Positions 52,937-61,859 are shown, numbered from the stretch's first letter. The stretch: DNA of 64,000 nucleotides from Chitinophaga pendula (GCF_020386615.1 NZ_CP077769.1:1798001-1862000), one strand, 5' to 3'. Made by a program: numbers and translations. Notes: generated by a model not told the origin, from the sequence alone.

Positions 52937-54787
52937 ATGAATGCACGACGATCATCCAACCGCAGAAGAGGCGACGAAGAAGAAAAGGTATCGCTGAAAG
53001 AAAGACTGGACGCACTGAAAAACCTGCCCCGATTTTTTAAAATGGTCTGGGATGCCAGCCCGGGTCTTACCCTCACCAATGCCATATTACGCATCGTAAG
53101 AGCCGCATTGCCACTCATGGCGCTCTACGTCGGAAAGCTCATCATCGACGAAGTCGTGCTCCTGATACAACACAAAGGCCCGTACTCTCTGACCTACCTG
53201 TGGGAACTCGTAGCGATACAGTTCGGGCTCTCCATCCTGTCCGATGCACTCAACAGGGCCATGTCTCTCCTCGATAGCCTCATGGGCGACCGCTTCGCCA
53301 ACCGTACCTCCGTCCGGATCATGGAACATGCCGCCACCCTCGACCTCGACCAGTTCGAAGATGCCGAATTCTATGATAAGCTCGAACGTGCCCGCCAGCA
53401 AACTGTTGGTCGTACCGTACTGCTATCACAAGTGCTCAGCCAGGTACAAGACCTCATCACCATGGGATTCCTCGCTGCAGGCCTCATCATATTCAACCCA
53501 TGGCTCATCATCCTGCTGTTCGTCGCCGTAATACCGGTCTTCCTGGGTGAAGCACACTTTAATGATAAACAATATGCCCTCTACTACGGGCAAACCTCCG
53601 AAAGGCGCGAACTCGACTATATCCGCTACCTCGGCGCCAGCGATGAAAGCGCCAGGGAAGTCAAAATATTCGACCTCTCGTCCTTCCTTATCAATCGTTT
53701 TAAACAACTATCAGAGAAATTCTACCAGGCCAGCCGAAGCCTGTCCATACAACGCTCCGTATGGGGCACCGTCTTTTCCATGTTAGGTAGCGCCGGCTAC
53801 TACGGAGCCTATATATACATCATCCTCCGTACCGTCAGCGGTCACCTGTCCATCGGCGATCTCACCTTCCTGACTGGCTCCTTCAGACAACTCAGTACCT
53901 TACTCGAAGGTATCCTGACTCGTTTCACCTACGTTTCTCAAGGGGCCATCTACCTCAAAGACCTCTTCGAATTCTTTGAGATCAAACCTCACATACAACC
54001 ACCAACGACACCCCGGCCTTTCCCTAATCCTATACAACAGGGTATCACCTTCGAAAACGTCGGCTTCAAATACCGCAATGCCGAAAAATGGGCCAACCGC
54101 CACCTCAGCTTCACCTTGCACGCTGGCGAAAAACTAGCCCTGGTAGGAGAGAATGGGGCAGGCAAAACCACCTTGGTGAAATTATTAGCACGCCTCTATG
54201 ATCCGACAGAAGGCCGCATCCTTCTTGATGGCCACGACCTCCGCGAATACGACCTCACCGAACTTCGCAAACAAGTAGGGATCATCTTCCAGGATTTCCT
54301 TCGCTACCAGATGACCATGGCCAACAACATCGCCGTAGGCGACATCGGGGATAAAGAGGATCGCCCGCGTATCGTTAGCGCCGCCAGGCAAAGCCTGGCC
54401 GATCAGTTGGCCGCCCGCTTGCCCCAACACTACGACCAGATGTTGGGCAAACGATTCAATAACGGGGTTGAACTATCAGGAGGAGAGTGGCAGAAGATCG
54501 CATTGGCACGTGCCTATATGAAAGATGCCCAACTGCTCATACTCGACGAACCTACCGCCGCACTCGATGCCCGCGCAGAATATGACGTATTCCTGCGATT
54601 CGCCGATCTCACAAAAGGGAAAACATCCGTACTCATATCACATCGCTTCTCCACCGTACGTATGGCCGATCGCATCCTGGTACTTGATAAAGGTACATTG
54701 GCAGAAATAGGCAGCCACGAAGAATTGCTGGCGCAGGATGGAACCTATGCAGCCCTCTTCCACCTGCAGGCACAGGGATACCGATAA
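52937..54787 (+). CDS. ABC exporter, fused membrane and ATP-binding domains
   Basis: 616 residues. The N-terminal 330 residues carry a six-helix type I exporter domain. The C-terminal half is the ATPase: Walker A VGENGAGKTTL, Q-loop in IIFQDFLRYQ, signature ELSGGEWQKIALARA, Walker B LLILDEPTAALD and the H-loop in VLISHRFSTVR. The ELSGGEWQ form of the signature is seen in lipid and peptide half-transporters of Bacteroidetes and Firmicutes. It should act as a homodimer. The substrate is unknown. It starts 50 bp after the helicase gene and may be co-transcribed with it. Confidence 0.88.
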   Translation: MNARRSSNRRRGDEEEKVSLKERLDALKNLPRFFKMVWDASPGLTLTNAILRIVRAALPLMALYVGKLIIDEVVLLIQHKGPYSLTYLWELVAIQFGLSILSDALNRAMSLLDSLMGDRFANRTSVRIMEHAATLDLDQFEDAEFYDKLERARQQTVGRTVLLSQVLSQVQDLITMGFLAAGLIIFNPWLIILLFVAVIPVFLGEAHFNDKQYALYYGQTSERRELDYIRYLGASDESAREVKIFDLSSFLINRFKQLSEKFYQASRSLSIQRSVWGTVFSMLGSAGYYGAYIYIILRTVSGHLSIGDLTFLTGSFRQLSTLLEGILTRFTYVSQGAIYLKDLFEFFEIKPHIQPPTTPRPFPNPIQQGITFENVGFKYRNAEKWANRHLSFTLHAGEKLALVGENGAGKTTLVKLLARLYDPTEGRILLDGHDLREYDLTELRKQVGIIFQDFLRYQMTMANNIAVGDIGDKEDRPRIVSAARQSLADQLAARLPQHYDQMLGKRFNNGVELSGGEWQKIALARAYMKDAQLLILDEPTAALDARAEYDVFLRFADLTKGKTSVLISHRFSTVRMADRILVLDKGTLAEIGSHEELLAQDGTYAALFHLQAQGYR

Positions 54788-54878
54788 AGATCCCGGTAAA
54801 ACCCTATGACCGGCATATCTGCGGCATGGTTGTTTTTGTACCTTGTCCACCGGAACCATCGCCTTTAGGGCTATTACC

Positions 54879-56744
54879 ATGAAACTGTACCCGCTACTCC
54901 TCAGCTGCCTGTTGTACATAGGCCTGCCGCTGATACCGGCATCGGCCCAGGATACCCTCTTCCGGTTTGCCCTCGTCACCGATACCCATATCGGCGCCGA
55001 AACAGCTGCCGAAGACCTCCAGCATACCGTCGCCGATATCAATAACCTACCCGACATCGCCTTCGTCATCTTCTCCGGAGATATCACCGAATTCGGGTCC
55101 GATGACGAGCTGACAACCGCCTACAGCATCATCAGCCAGCTGCATAAACCCTGGCATATCGTACCGGGCAACCACGACACCAAATGGTCTGAAAGTGGTT
55201 GCAACTCCTTCCGCAAAGTATTTGGCGGCGAAACATTCAGCTTCCGCTACAAAGGATACTGGTTCCTTGGCACTAATTGCGGCCCCAACATGCGAATGGG
55301 ACCCGGCCAGGTACCGCGGGAAAATATCGTCTGGCTAGAACAACAACTGCAACGGGAACCGGATAAAACCATCCCGCTCATCTATATCAATCATTATCCC
55401 CAGGATACCAGCCTCAATAACTGGTACGAAGTCCTCGACCGGCTGCACGACCGGAACGTGAAAGCCATGCTCTGCGGACATGGACATGCCAACCGGGCAC
55501 TCCGCTTCGAAGGTATGCCAGGCATCATGTGCCGGTCCAACCTGCGGGCAAAAGCACCGATAGGAGGGTACAATATCGTATCCGTACTGGATACCGCGCT
55601 GGTCTTCAACGAACGCCGCCCGCACACAACAACCTTGCCGGCCTGGCATATCGCCAATACCAGCCGTAATACCTGGCAGCTAGATCCATTTCGCCCCGGC
55701 TATGAGATGAACCAGGAATATCCCCAGGTACATGTCCGCTGGCAACTGCAGGAACAGGGAGATATCGGCAGCGCCGTCGCCATCACCGGCGATCGCGTGG
55801 TCTATACCAATACTAACGGAGAGATCAAAGCAGTACAGCTCGACACTGGGAAGCCCTTGTGGAAATACACCACCGGAGGCAAGATATACGCAACCCCCCT
55901 GATCTATAAGCAGTATGTAATCACCCCTTCCTCGGATGGCAGCGTATATTGCCTGGACCTGACAACTGGTAAGTTGCATTGGAAATATGAGACTGGTAAA
56001 GCAATCGTGTCCTCTCCGGCTGTATACAGGAGCTGGGTAGTCATCGCAGGTTCCGATGGTCACTGCCGTGCCTGGGATATTGCTTCCGGACAGCTGAAAT
56101 GGGACTTCGAGGGTATCCGCAATTTCGTGGAAACCCGCCCCCTCGTCTATCAGGATAAAGTGATCTTTGGCTCCTGGGGCAACGAATGTTATGCCCTAGA
56201 TGCCTCTTCCGGTGCCAAAGCCTGGAGCTGGTCCAATGGCGCCGCCAATCGTATGTTCTCCCCGGCAGCCTGCTGGCCTGTTGCTACCGCCGGAAAACTA
56301 TACCTCGTCTCTCCGGATAGATATATGACCGCCCTCGATGTCGCCAGCGGTAAAGAAAACTGGCGCCACCGCGATTCGGCCAACTGGGTCCGGGAGTCCA
56401 TCGGCTTGTCCGCAGATAGTAGCCTCGTATTCGTAAAGACCATGCAGGGCCATATCCTGGCGTACGCCGCCAACAGCGATACCCAATCCCTGGTATGGAA
56501 ATCACCGGTGCCCCTCGGATATGAAATATGCCCTTCGCCTCTCAACGAAAAAGATGGCGTACTCTATGTCCCCACACAATCTGGTGTCCTGTATGCCCTG
56601 TCTGCCACCAGCGGTGACCTCCGCTGGAAATACAAATACACCAACTGCCTCATCAATACAGCACAACCTGCGGGTAAAAACCAGGTCATTACCTCCTCGG
56701 CAGATGGTAAATTAATTTGTCTGGAAATAGTGAAAAGACGGTAA
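54879..56744 (+). CDS. Secreted metallophosphoesterase fused to a PQQ-like beta-propeller
   Basis: The start at 54879 gives a signal peptide (LPLIPASAQ); the frame is open 36 bp upstream. Residues about 25-250 are a calcineurin-like phosphoesterase: FALVTDTHIG (DxH), VIFSGDITEFG (GD), HIVPGNHDTKW (GNHD), LIYINHYP and LCGHGHANR (GHxH), a complete metal-binding set. Residues about 275-620 are a PQQ-like (quinoprotein) beta-propeller with repeats such as VYCLDLTTGKLHWKYETG and CRAWDIASGQLKWDF. The propeller probably serves as a binding platform; dehydrogenase residues were not identified. The substrate is unknown. The fusion is unusual enough to note. Confidence 0.87.
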   Translation: MKLYPLLLSCLLYIGLPLIPASAQDTLFRFALVTDTHIGAETAAEDLQHTVADINNLPDIAFVIFSGDITEFGSDDELTTAYSIISQLHKPWHIVPGNHDTKWSESGCNSFRKVFGGETFSFRYKGYWFLGTNCGPNMRMGPGQVPRENIVWLEQQLQREPDKTIPLIYINHYPQDTSLNNWYEVLDRLHDRNVKAMLCGHGHANRALRFEGMPGIMCRSNLRAKAPIGGYNIVSVLDTALVFNERRPHTTTLPAWHIANTSRNTWQLDPFRPGYEMNQEYPQVHVRWQLQEQGDIGSAVAITGDRVVYTNTNGEIKAVQLDTGKPLWKYTTGGKIYATPLIYKQYVITPSSDGSVYCLDLTTGKLHWKYETGKAIVSSPAVYRSWVVIAGSDGHCRAWDIASGQLKWDFEGIRNFVETRPLVYQDKVIFGSWGNECYALDASSGAKAWSWSNGAANRMFSPAACWPVATAGKLYLVSPDRYMTALDVASGKENWRHRDSANWVRESIGLSADSSLVFVKTMQGHILAYAANSDTQSLVWKSPVPLGYEICPSPLNEKDGVLYVPTQSGVLYALSATSGDLRWKYKYTNCLINTAQPAGKNQVITSSADGKLICLEIVKRR

Positions 56745-56842
56745 AATCCAATAGGGATAAGGGATCGCTAAAATTTAACATTGTGGATATTAATTATGCG
56801 TTAACTTTATATTAAATTATTGTTACCAAAATTTTAATCTGC

Positions 56843-57196
56843 ATGTCTGAACATAAGCCTGCTGTGGATACAGCAAAGCCCTCCAAAAAGGAGATCCGTC
56901 ATGAAATAGAACATAAGATCGCCAACGCGCTGAGCGATTTGTCCAAGTCTTTGGACGCCAAAAAGTTCAAAAAATACATTAAGAAAGCTAGTAAGATACT
57001 GAGAGAAGGTATGCACGAGGCTGGCAATCAAGCAGCAAAAGCCGTAAAAGCAGCAAAAGCGCCGGCTAAAACGGCTGCAAAAAAAGCAAGTGCAAAAGGG
57101 GGCAATAAGAAAGCCGCGGTGAAGAAAGCCCTGGCCCCCAAACCGGCGAAAAAGAGCGCCGCTAAAAAAGCCGTGAAAGAGACCGTAAAAGCCTAG
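56843..57196 (+). CDS. Histone H1-like Lys/Ala-rich protein
   Basis: 117 residues. The N-terminal 70 residues are charged and helical (KKEIRHEIEHKIANALSDL, FKKYIKKASKILREGM). The C-terminal 50 residues are almost entirely Lys, Ala and Pro in AAKK/PAKK-type repeats (KAPAKTAAKKASAKG, KPAKKSAAKKAVKE), as in eukaryotic H1 tails and bacterial Hc1/AlgP-like proteins. It is probably a nucleoid-associated protein that binds DNA through the tail. It is a single gene, closed by a strong terminator, with an AT-rich upstream region (56745-56842). Confidence 0.8.
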   Translation: MSEHKPAVDTAKPSKKEIRHEIEHKIANALSDLSKSLDAKKFKKYIKKASKILREGMHEAGNQAAKAVKAAKAPAKTAAKKASAKGGNKKAAVKKALAPKPAKKSAAKKAVKETVKA

Positions 57197-57216
57197 TCTT
57201 TACGTGCAATATATAA

Positions 57217-57258
57217 TAAAGGCGGAAGGCTACCCATGCGGGCAGCCTTCCGCCTTTA
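57217..57258 (+). terminator. Terminator after the histone H1-like gene
   Basis: A perfect 15-bp outer stem (57217-57231 with 57244-57258) around a partly paired 12-base loop. Confidence 0.85.
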
Positions 57259-57307
57259 TCATGAACACCAGCAACACATATCCTCGATGATACACCTCAA
57301 AAACAAA

Positions 57308-57333
57308 AAAGGCCGGAAGGAATTCCGGCCTTT
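57308..57333 (-). terminator. Terminator for the minus-strand lipoprotein gene
   Basis: An 11-bp perfect stem (57308-57318 with 57323-57333). On the minus strand it is followed by a run of T (TTTTTTGTTTTTG across the stem base). Confidence 0.8.
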
Positions 57334-57378
57334 GATATTTATTGCACCACATAAGGTGAAGTCTTAAGATTACATCAC

Positions 57379-58512
57379 CTAGAAGTTTAAAGGAGCAAAT
57401 CGTACTATATTCATATTTCTCGCACGATAAATGCCCCAGAATCCATCGACCGGCGTATTACCTACTATGATCGGCTGGGCTATATTTCTTTTGTTCATTA
57501 CATACGTTCTACGTTCTGTACCTATACCCCAGGCAAAACGCTCCGTCACTATCCGGTGCTGCCGTCCGCCACATGCAGGATCATAATGATATACATCGAG
57601 ACCAGACTTCATTACTTCCAGGGATGGTACCCATCCGAAAGACAGCTTCCTGAACATCTTGGTCTTGAAGATACCGGCAGTGAAGAGGAAACTATGGTGC
57701 CAGGACTGAGAGGTCATTACGATGTGTTTAGCGTCAATCTGCACCCAGTTCTGTGCAGATACGTTATTCCTGCATCTGCCGAACGGCCATTTGATCGGAT
57801 CTGGCCAGAATATGATACCTCTGCTTGGGTCAGTACTGCGTAACCAGTTGATCAGCTTATCCCTGCCTTGTAACTGTAAGGCTTTAATAGTATCTAACAC
57901 CGGTGTGTTTTTAACGCCTGGTATCAGTATGATGAATTGATCCCGTTCTATGTGATACAGCGTATCTCCGACACCGTAGTTACCGTCTGCATTAATCATC
58001 GCTTTAAACACGACATCGGTGCCAGTCTTGTCCGGATAGCTGGAAGTATCCAATGTGCTGCTTTGCGCTTGTCTGTCGAGCCAGGAACTCACTTCCGATT
58101 TCACCTGCGCACGCATAGAGATCAGGTTGATTTTCTCTTCATATTCCTCCTCTGGCTTGTCATTCTCGTCTGCAGCCGTTCTGGCAGCCTTGGCATATTT
58201 ATCTTCAGGAAAAGTATCTATTCGCGCATACCTGACGGATTGCGACTGCTCGTGAGCATCCTGTGCTTCTGCCAGGTCTTGCTGGATGCGCATGAAAGTA
58301 GCCGAATCCTTATAATGGGGAATGTTATTAGCGTCTACAAAAACATCAGGGGTCGACACCTGACTGGTGGCTTTCATAAGGCCGGCAGGGCCGGGCGCTA
58401 CAGGTTTAGCAGTATCAGCTAGTTGTTTCGTACAGCCTGCCAATATCAGCAGGCCTAGCGCCATAGGGGCTAATGAGATTTTCATCAGTTTGTGGTTTTT
58501 AAGTTTTTTCAA
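57379..58512 (-). CDS. Lipoprotein of unknown family
   Basis: 377 residues with the lipobox LILAGC (Cys27); the ATG at codon 10 is an equally good start. The mature N-terminal third is hydrophilic and helical, with an acidic patch (ENDKPEEEYEEKI). The C-terminal half contains Trp-rich strands (GIIFWPDPIKWPFGRC, SQNWV-like AQNWVQIDAKHIVMTSQSWHHSF) and ends GFWGIYRARNMNIVRFAPL. I recognise no family. A startless frame of 57 codons lies upstream on the same strand (58569-58742). Confidence 0.75.
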   Translation of the reverse strand: MKKLKNHKLMKISLAPMALGLLILAGCTKQLADTAKPVAPGPAGLMKATSQVSTPDVFVDANNIPHYKDSATFMRIQQDLAEAQDAHEQSQSVRYARIDTFPEDKYAKAARTAADENDKPEEEYEEKINLISMRAQVKSEVSSWLDRQAQSSTLDTSSYPDKTGTDVVFKAMINADGNYGVGDTLYHIERDQFIILIPGVKNTPVLDTIKALQLQGRDKLINWLRSTDPSRGIIFWPDPIKWPFGRCRNNVSAQNWVQIDAKHIVMTSQSWHHSFLFTAGIFKTKMFRKLSFGWVPSLEVMKSGLDVYHYDPACGGRQHRIVTERFAWGIGTERRTYVMNKRNIAQPIIVGNTPVDGFWGIYRARNMNIVRFAPLNF

Positions 58513-58568
58513 TTAGAAGCAATGGGCATTCTTCTTGGATTTAAAAACAGTGCAATAATTAGCTCATT

Positions 58569-58742
58569 TCAAATAGGTCTTTTAAGCCAGGGCTCTACTG
58601 TTTGAAGATAGTCATGTGATGCATTTTTTTCGGATAAAGTAAAATTAATTGCGCATAGTCCGGTATCCAAATGCAGTTTTTTAACGGTATCTATTTGTTT
58701 ATAAACGGCTGTTATATCCGGTTGATAAGGGTTAACATGGAT
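58569..58742 (-). pseudogene. Startless 57-codon frame, possible gene remnant
   Basis: On the minus strand an open frame runs from a TAA at 58743-58745 to a TGA at 58569-58571. It reads HVNPYQPDITAVYKQIDTV, KKLHLDTGLCAINFTLSEK and ASHDYLQTVEPWLKRPI. The amino-acid mix is protein-like and hydrophilic, but the frame has no ATG, GTG or TTG. It may be the 3' end of a deleted or frameshifted gene. No family is recognised. Nothing else was seen in the 58513-58839 gap apart from AT-rich DNA that should hold the promoters of the lipoprotein and ABC genes. Confidence 0.35.
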
Positions 58743-58839
58743 TTATCCTTTACTTCGCGGAATCCTCCAACCGATTATTTAACTTACACCAGTAAGCCTT
58801 TTTCATTTTATTTAACCGGAAACATTAAGCTCGTACAGA

Positions 58840-60618
58840 ATGGCTAACCCTTATGTATCCTTACTCAAAACAGCCTGGAAATATGCTCGTAAGGAAAAAA
58901 AGAAATACGTACTCATCTATGCTATGTTCATCGCAGCCAATATTGCCGCCGCGATGAATCCCATCCTGTTTGGATGGTTTATTGGCAAGGTCCAGCAGGA
59001 TACTACCCAGATCATGTACCACGCATTGTTATATGCGGGTGGATATTTTGCGCTCAAACTCATTGAATGGGGATTCCATGGCCCGGCCAGGATCATGGAA
59101 ATGGAACTGGGCTTCAATCTCAGCCGTAACTTTCTGCAGGAACGGTATCACCAGGCCCTTCACCTGCCCGTTAAATGGCACCAGGATCATCACAGCGGGG
59201 CTACCATCAACCGCATCCGGAAAGCTTACGAAGCCCTGAGGAACTTCTTCGGACACGGGTTTATGTACCTCCATGCCGTATCCAAACTGGTATTCTCCCT
59301 CATCGCCATGATGTACTTCTCCCCACTCTTCGGATTCATCGGCTTGCTCCTCGGTGTAGTCGCCATCGGCGTCATCTTCATCTTCGACAAGCCATATATC
59401 AAAACACTCGAAGAAGTCAACGAAAAAGAACACGTCGTATCTTCCACCTTATTTGATAGCCTCTCCAATATTATGACCGTGATCACTCTCCGGCTCGAAA
59501 AAAGTATGGAATCCGGACTGATGGGAAAAGTATACCGCATCTTCTACCCGTACCGGAAAAATGTCGTGATCAACGAATGGAAATGGTTCTGCGCCGATAT
59601 GCTCGTGACGTTGATCTATTGTGTAATAGGACTGGGATATATCTATCAGAATTGGGAACCGGGGAAGGTCTTCTACGTGGCAGGGCTGGTCACCTTGCTG
59701 GGATATGTCAATAACTTCACCAGCGTATTCCATGATGTCGCCTGGCAATATTCCGATATCGTACAGTATAATACCTACGTGCAGACAGCCGACAATATCA
59801 GCGAGTCGTACAAACAGCAACACCGTCCGGATGCAGCTCCACAGCTGCCTGAACGCTGGAAGTCCATAGAACTGAAAAACATCAGCTTCTCCCATCGGGC
59901 TGCCTACGATGATGCCTACGCTCCGCAAAGCCTGCATAACCTTCATATCAACATTGCCCGCGGAAAACGTATCGCCCTGATAGGAGAGAGCGGCAGTGGT
60001 AAGAGTACGTTGTTGTCCCTGCTCAGAGGCTTGTATAGCCCGCAACCTGGCGTGCAGTTGCTCGTAGATGGCCAGCCTTTCGACCTGGCGACTCTCAACG
60101 AAACCGTCACCTTGTTCCCGCAGGAACCTGAAATATTCGAAAATACGATCGCCTATAACGTCACCCTCGGCCTTCCTTTCGAAGAAGCCGATATCAGGGC
60201 CGTCTGTGAAAGCGCCCATTTTACCGAAGTCATCGCTCAGCTACCCAATGGCCTCGAATCCGATATACGCGAAAAAGGAGTGAACCTCTCCGGTGGCCAG
60301 AAGCAACGGCTGGCCCTGGCACGGGGTATATTGGCAGCCCGCGAAAGCCAGGTCGTACTGATGGATGAACCCACCAGCAGCGTCGATCCGAAAACCGAAG
60401 CTATGATCTATGACAAATTGTTCAGCGCCTTCGCCGACAAAGCAATCATCTCCTCCATGCACCGGTTACACCTGCTGGCCAAATTCGACTACGTATACAT
60501 CCTGCACCAGGGCAACATCGTAGATGAAGGTACCTTCGAATATCTCCGCCAACATAGCCCTGTATTCGGAGAGCTGTGGAAACACCAGCAGGAAACCGTC
60601 GGCCGTCAACTGCTGTAA
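58840..60618 (+). CDS. ABC exporter, fused membrane and ATP-binding domains
   Basis: 592 residues. The N-terminal 320 residues form a type I exporter membrane domain (VLIYAMFIAANIAAAMNPILFGWFIG, MMYFSPLFGFIGLLLGVVAI, LVTLIYCVIGLGYIY). The ATPase half has Walker A IGESGSGKSTL, Q-loop LFPQEPEIF, signature NLSGGQKQRLALARG, Walker B VVLMDEPTSSVD and the H-loop as SSMHRL, with His at the switch position. It differs clearly from the exporter at 52937 and is not an obvious recent duplicate. The substrate is unknown. It is followed 45 bp later by map, which has its own -7 box. Confidence 0.87.
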   Translation: MANPYVSLLKTAWKYARKEKKKYVLIYAMFIAANIAAAMNPILFGWFIGKVQQDTTQIMYHALLYAGGYFALKLIEWGFHGPARIMEMELGFNLSRNFLQERYHQALHLPVKWHQDHHSGATINRIRKAYEALRNFFGHGFMYLHAVSKLVFSLIAMMYFSPLFGFIGLLLGVVAIGVIFIFDKPYIKTLEEVNEKEHVVSSTLFDSLSNIMTVITLRLEKSMESGLMGKVYRIFYPYRKNVVINEWKWFCADMLVTLIYCVIGLGYIYQNWEPGKVFYVAGLVTLLGYVNNFTSVFHDVAWQYSDIVQYNTYVQTADNISESYKQQHRPDAAPQLPERWKSIELKNISFSHRAAYDDAYAPQSLHNLHINIARGKRIALIGESGSGKSTLLSLLRGLYSPQPGVQLLVDGQPFDLATLNETVTLFPQEPEIFENTIAYNVTLGLPFEEADIRAVCESAHFTEVIAQLPNGLESDIREKGVNLSGGQKQRLALARGILAARESQVVLMDEPTSSVDPKTEAMIYDKLFSAFADKAIISSMHRLHLLAKFDYVYILHQGNIVDEGTFEYLRQHSPVFGELWKHQQETVGRQLL

Positions 60619-60631
60619 CACACCGATTACG

Positions 60632-60639
60632 TATATTTG
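60632..60639 (+). promoter_or_regulatory. Bacteroidetes -7 box (TATATTTG) before map
   Basis: An exact TAnnTTTG match, 24 bases before the ATG at 60664. An in-frame TTG upstream start would lie inside the box, which supports the ATG as start. Confidence 0.55.
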
Positions 60640-60663
60640 TTATTCATTCAAAATAAAACGACC

Positions 60664-61425
60664 ATGTCAATATCCTCAAGTGCAGACCTGGAAGGCATGC
60701 AACGCATCAGCAACGCAGTAGCAGTGACACTCAAACAAATGAGAGAATACGCCAAGCCTGGTATGTCTACCCGCGAGTTGGATGAATACGGCCGCACCAT
60801 ACTCGAATCATATGGCGCACGCTCCGCTCCCAAACTCACCTACGGCTTCCCCGGATGGACCTGCATCAGCGTCAATAACGAAGCCGCACATGGTATCCCA
60901 GCAGAAAAGAAAGTACTGCACGAAGGAGACCTGGTCAATATCGACGTATCTGCCGAACTCGATGGATACTGGGCAGATAACGGGGGATCATTCGTATTGG
61001 GCCAGGACATCAACAACCACCAGGCCCTTGTAAACGCCTCCCGTGATATATTGTTCCGCGCACTTAAAGAAATAAAAGATGGCGTAAAGATTGCCGACTT
61101 AGGTGGCTTCATAGAAAAAGCCGCTAAGAAAAAAGGTTACAACGTCCTTAGAAACCTGCTCGGCCATGGCATCGGCAGAGGCCTTCATGAAGCACCGCAC
61201 GAAATACCTAACTTCTATGATCGTTTTAATAAAGGCGTATTTCGTAAAAATGCCGTAGTCGCCATCGAAACCTTCATTTCCACCAATGGTACTATCGCCG
61301 AAACGCTCAGTGATGGCTGGACACTGGTCGCTAAAAATAGCTTCGTCGCGCAACATGAACATACCATCATCGTTACCGACAAGGAACCTATCATCCTCAC
61401 CGCCGCCAACGATATCTGGGCATAA
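60664..61425 (+). CDS. map: Type I methionine aminopeptidase
   Basis: 253 residues from the ATG. Pita-bread fold with all five metal ligands: the two Asp in VNIDVSAELDGYWADNGGS, the His in LLGHGIGRGLHEAPH, the Glu in VVAIETFIS and the Glu in AQHEHTIIVT. The substrate-side His lies in NEAAHGIP. The sequence lacks the N-terminal zinc-finger extension of type Ib/c enzymes. It removes the initiator Met from new proteins. The family is essential, although some Bacteroidetes carry more than one copy, so this may be a second copy. Confidence 0.9.
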   Translation: MSISSSADLEGMQRISNAVAVTLKQMREYAKPGMSTRELDEYGRTILESYGARSAPKLTYGFPGWTCISVNNEAAHGIPAEKKVLHEGDLVNIDVSAELDGYWADNGGSFVLGQDINNHQALVNASRDILFRALKEIKDGVKIADLGGFIEKAAKKKGYNVLRNLLGHGIGRGLHEAPHEIPNFYDRFNKGVFRKNAVVAIETFISTNGTIAETLSDGWTLVAKNSFVAQHEHTIIVTDKEPIILTAANDIWA

Positions 61426-61431
61426 AAAAGA

Positions 61432-61460
61432 CCTGCAGCTGATCACAGATCAGCTGCAGG
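61432..61460 (+). terminator. Hairpin after map
   Basis: A perfect 13-bp stem (61432-61444 with 61448-61460) with a 3-base loop. Only a weak CCCTT follows, so termination efficiency is uncertain. The tandem repeat begins a few bases later. Confidence 0.6.
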
Positions 61461-61463
61461 CCC

Positions 61464-61717
61464 TTACAACCTTCGCCCATAAACCCTCGTGTATAAGCCT
61501 TGGTGCATAACTCCTCCCTCATAAACCCTTCTGCATAAACCTTCGCCCATAAACCCTTGTGTATAAGCCTTGGTGCATAACTCCTCCCTCATAAACCCTT
61601 CTGGATGAACTTTCGCCCATAAACCCTCGTGTATAAGCCTTGCTGCATAACCCCTCCCTCACAAATCCTTCTGCATAAACCTTCGCCCATAAACCCTCTT
61701 ACATAAACCCATCTGCA
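61464..61717 (+). repeat. Nested tandem repeat: 14-bp units grouped in a 70-bp higher-order repeat
   Basis: About 18 consecutive 14-bp units with the rough pattern CATAAACCYTYSKS run from 61464 to 61717. Five unit variants occur in fixed order (ending TCGCC, then TCGTG or TTGTG, TTGGTG, TCCCT, TTCTG), so the whole pattern repeats every 70 bp: the block CTTCGCCCAT recurs at 61471 and 61541, as TTTCGCCCAT at 61611, and again as CTTCGCCCAT at 61681. Each unit contains TAA or TAT-AA-like stops, so it is not coding. It lies between the map hairpin and the promoter of the next gene. Confidence 0.92.
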
Positions 61718-61762
61718 TACCCGCGCTCCCCAATCCTCCCACTGGCGCGCGGAACAAACACC

Positions 61763-61792
61763 TTGACAGGATCAGATAAAATACCTATATTG
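61763..61792 (+). promoter_or_regulatory. Possible promoter of the propeller lipoprotein
   Basis: TTGACA starts at 61763, and TATATTG at 61786-61792 resembles a shortened TAnnTTTG box, with 20 bases between TTG and the TA. The gene starts 67 bases further on. Confidence 0.35.
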
Positions 61793-61859
61793 GATATACT
61801 TATTGAAAACCATTTACCGGTTAACTGTTTCCTATTCGCCCAACGTTAAAATTCCACAT

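Noticed and set aside
61471-61717. Tandem repeat considered as a CRISPR array
   Set aside because: The repeat units are 14 bp with no unique spacers between them, and no cas genes are present.
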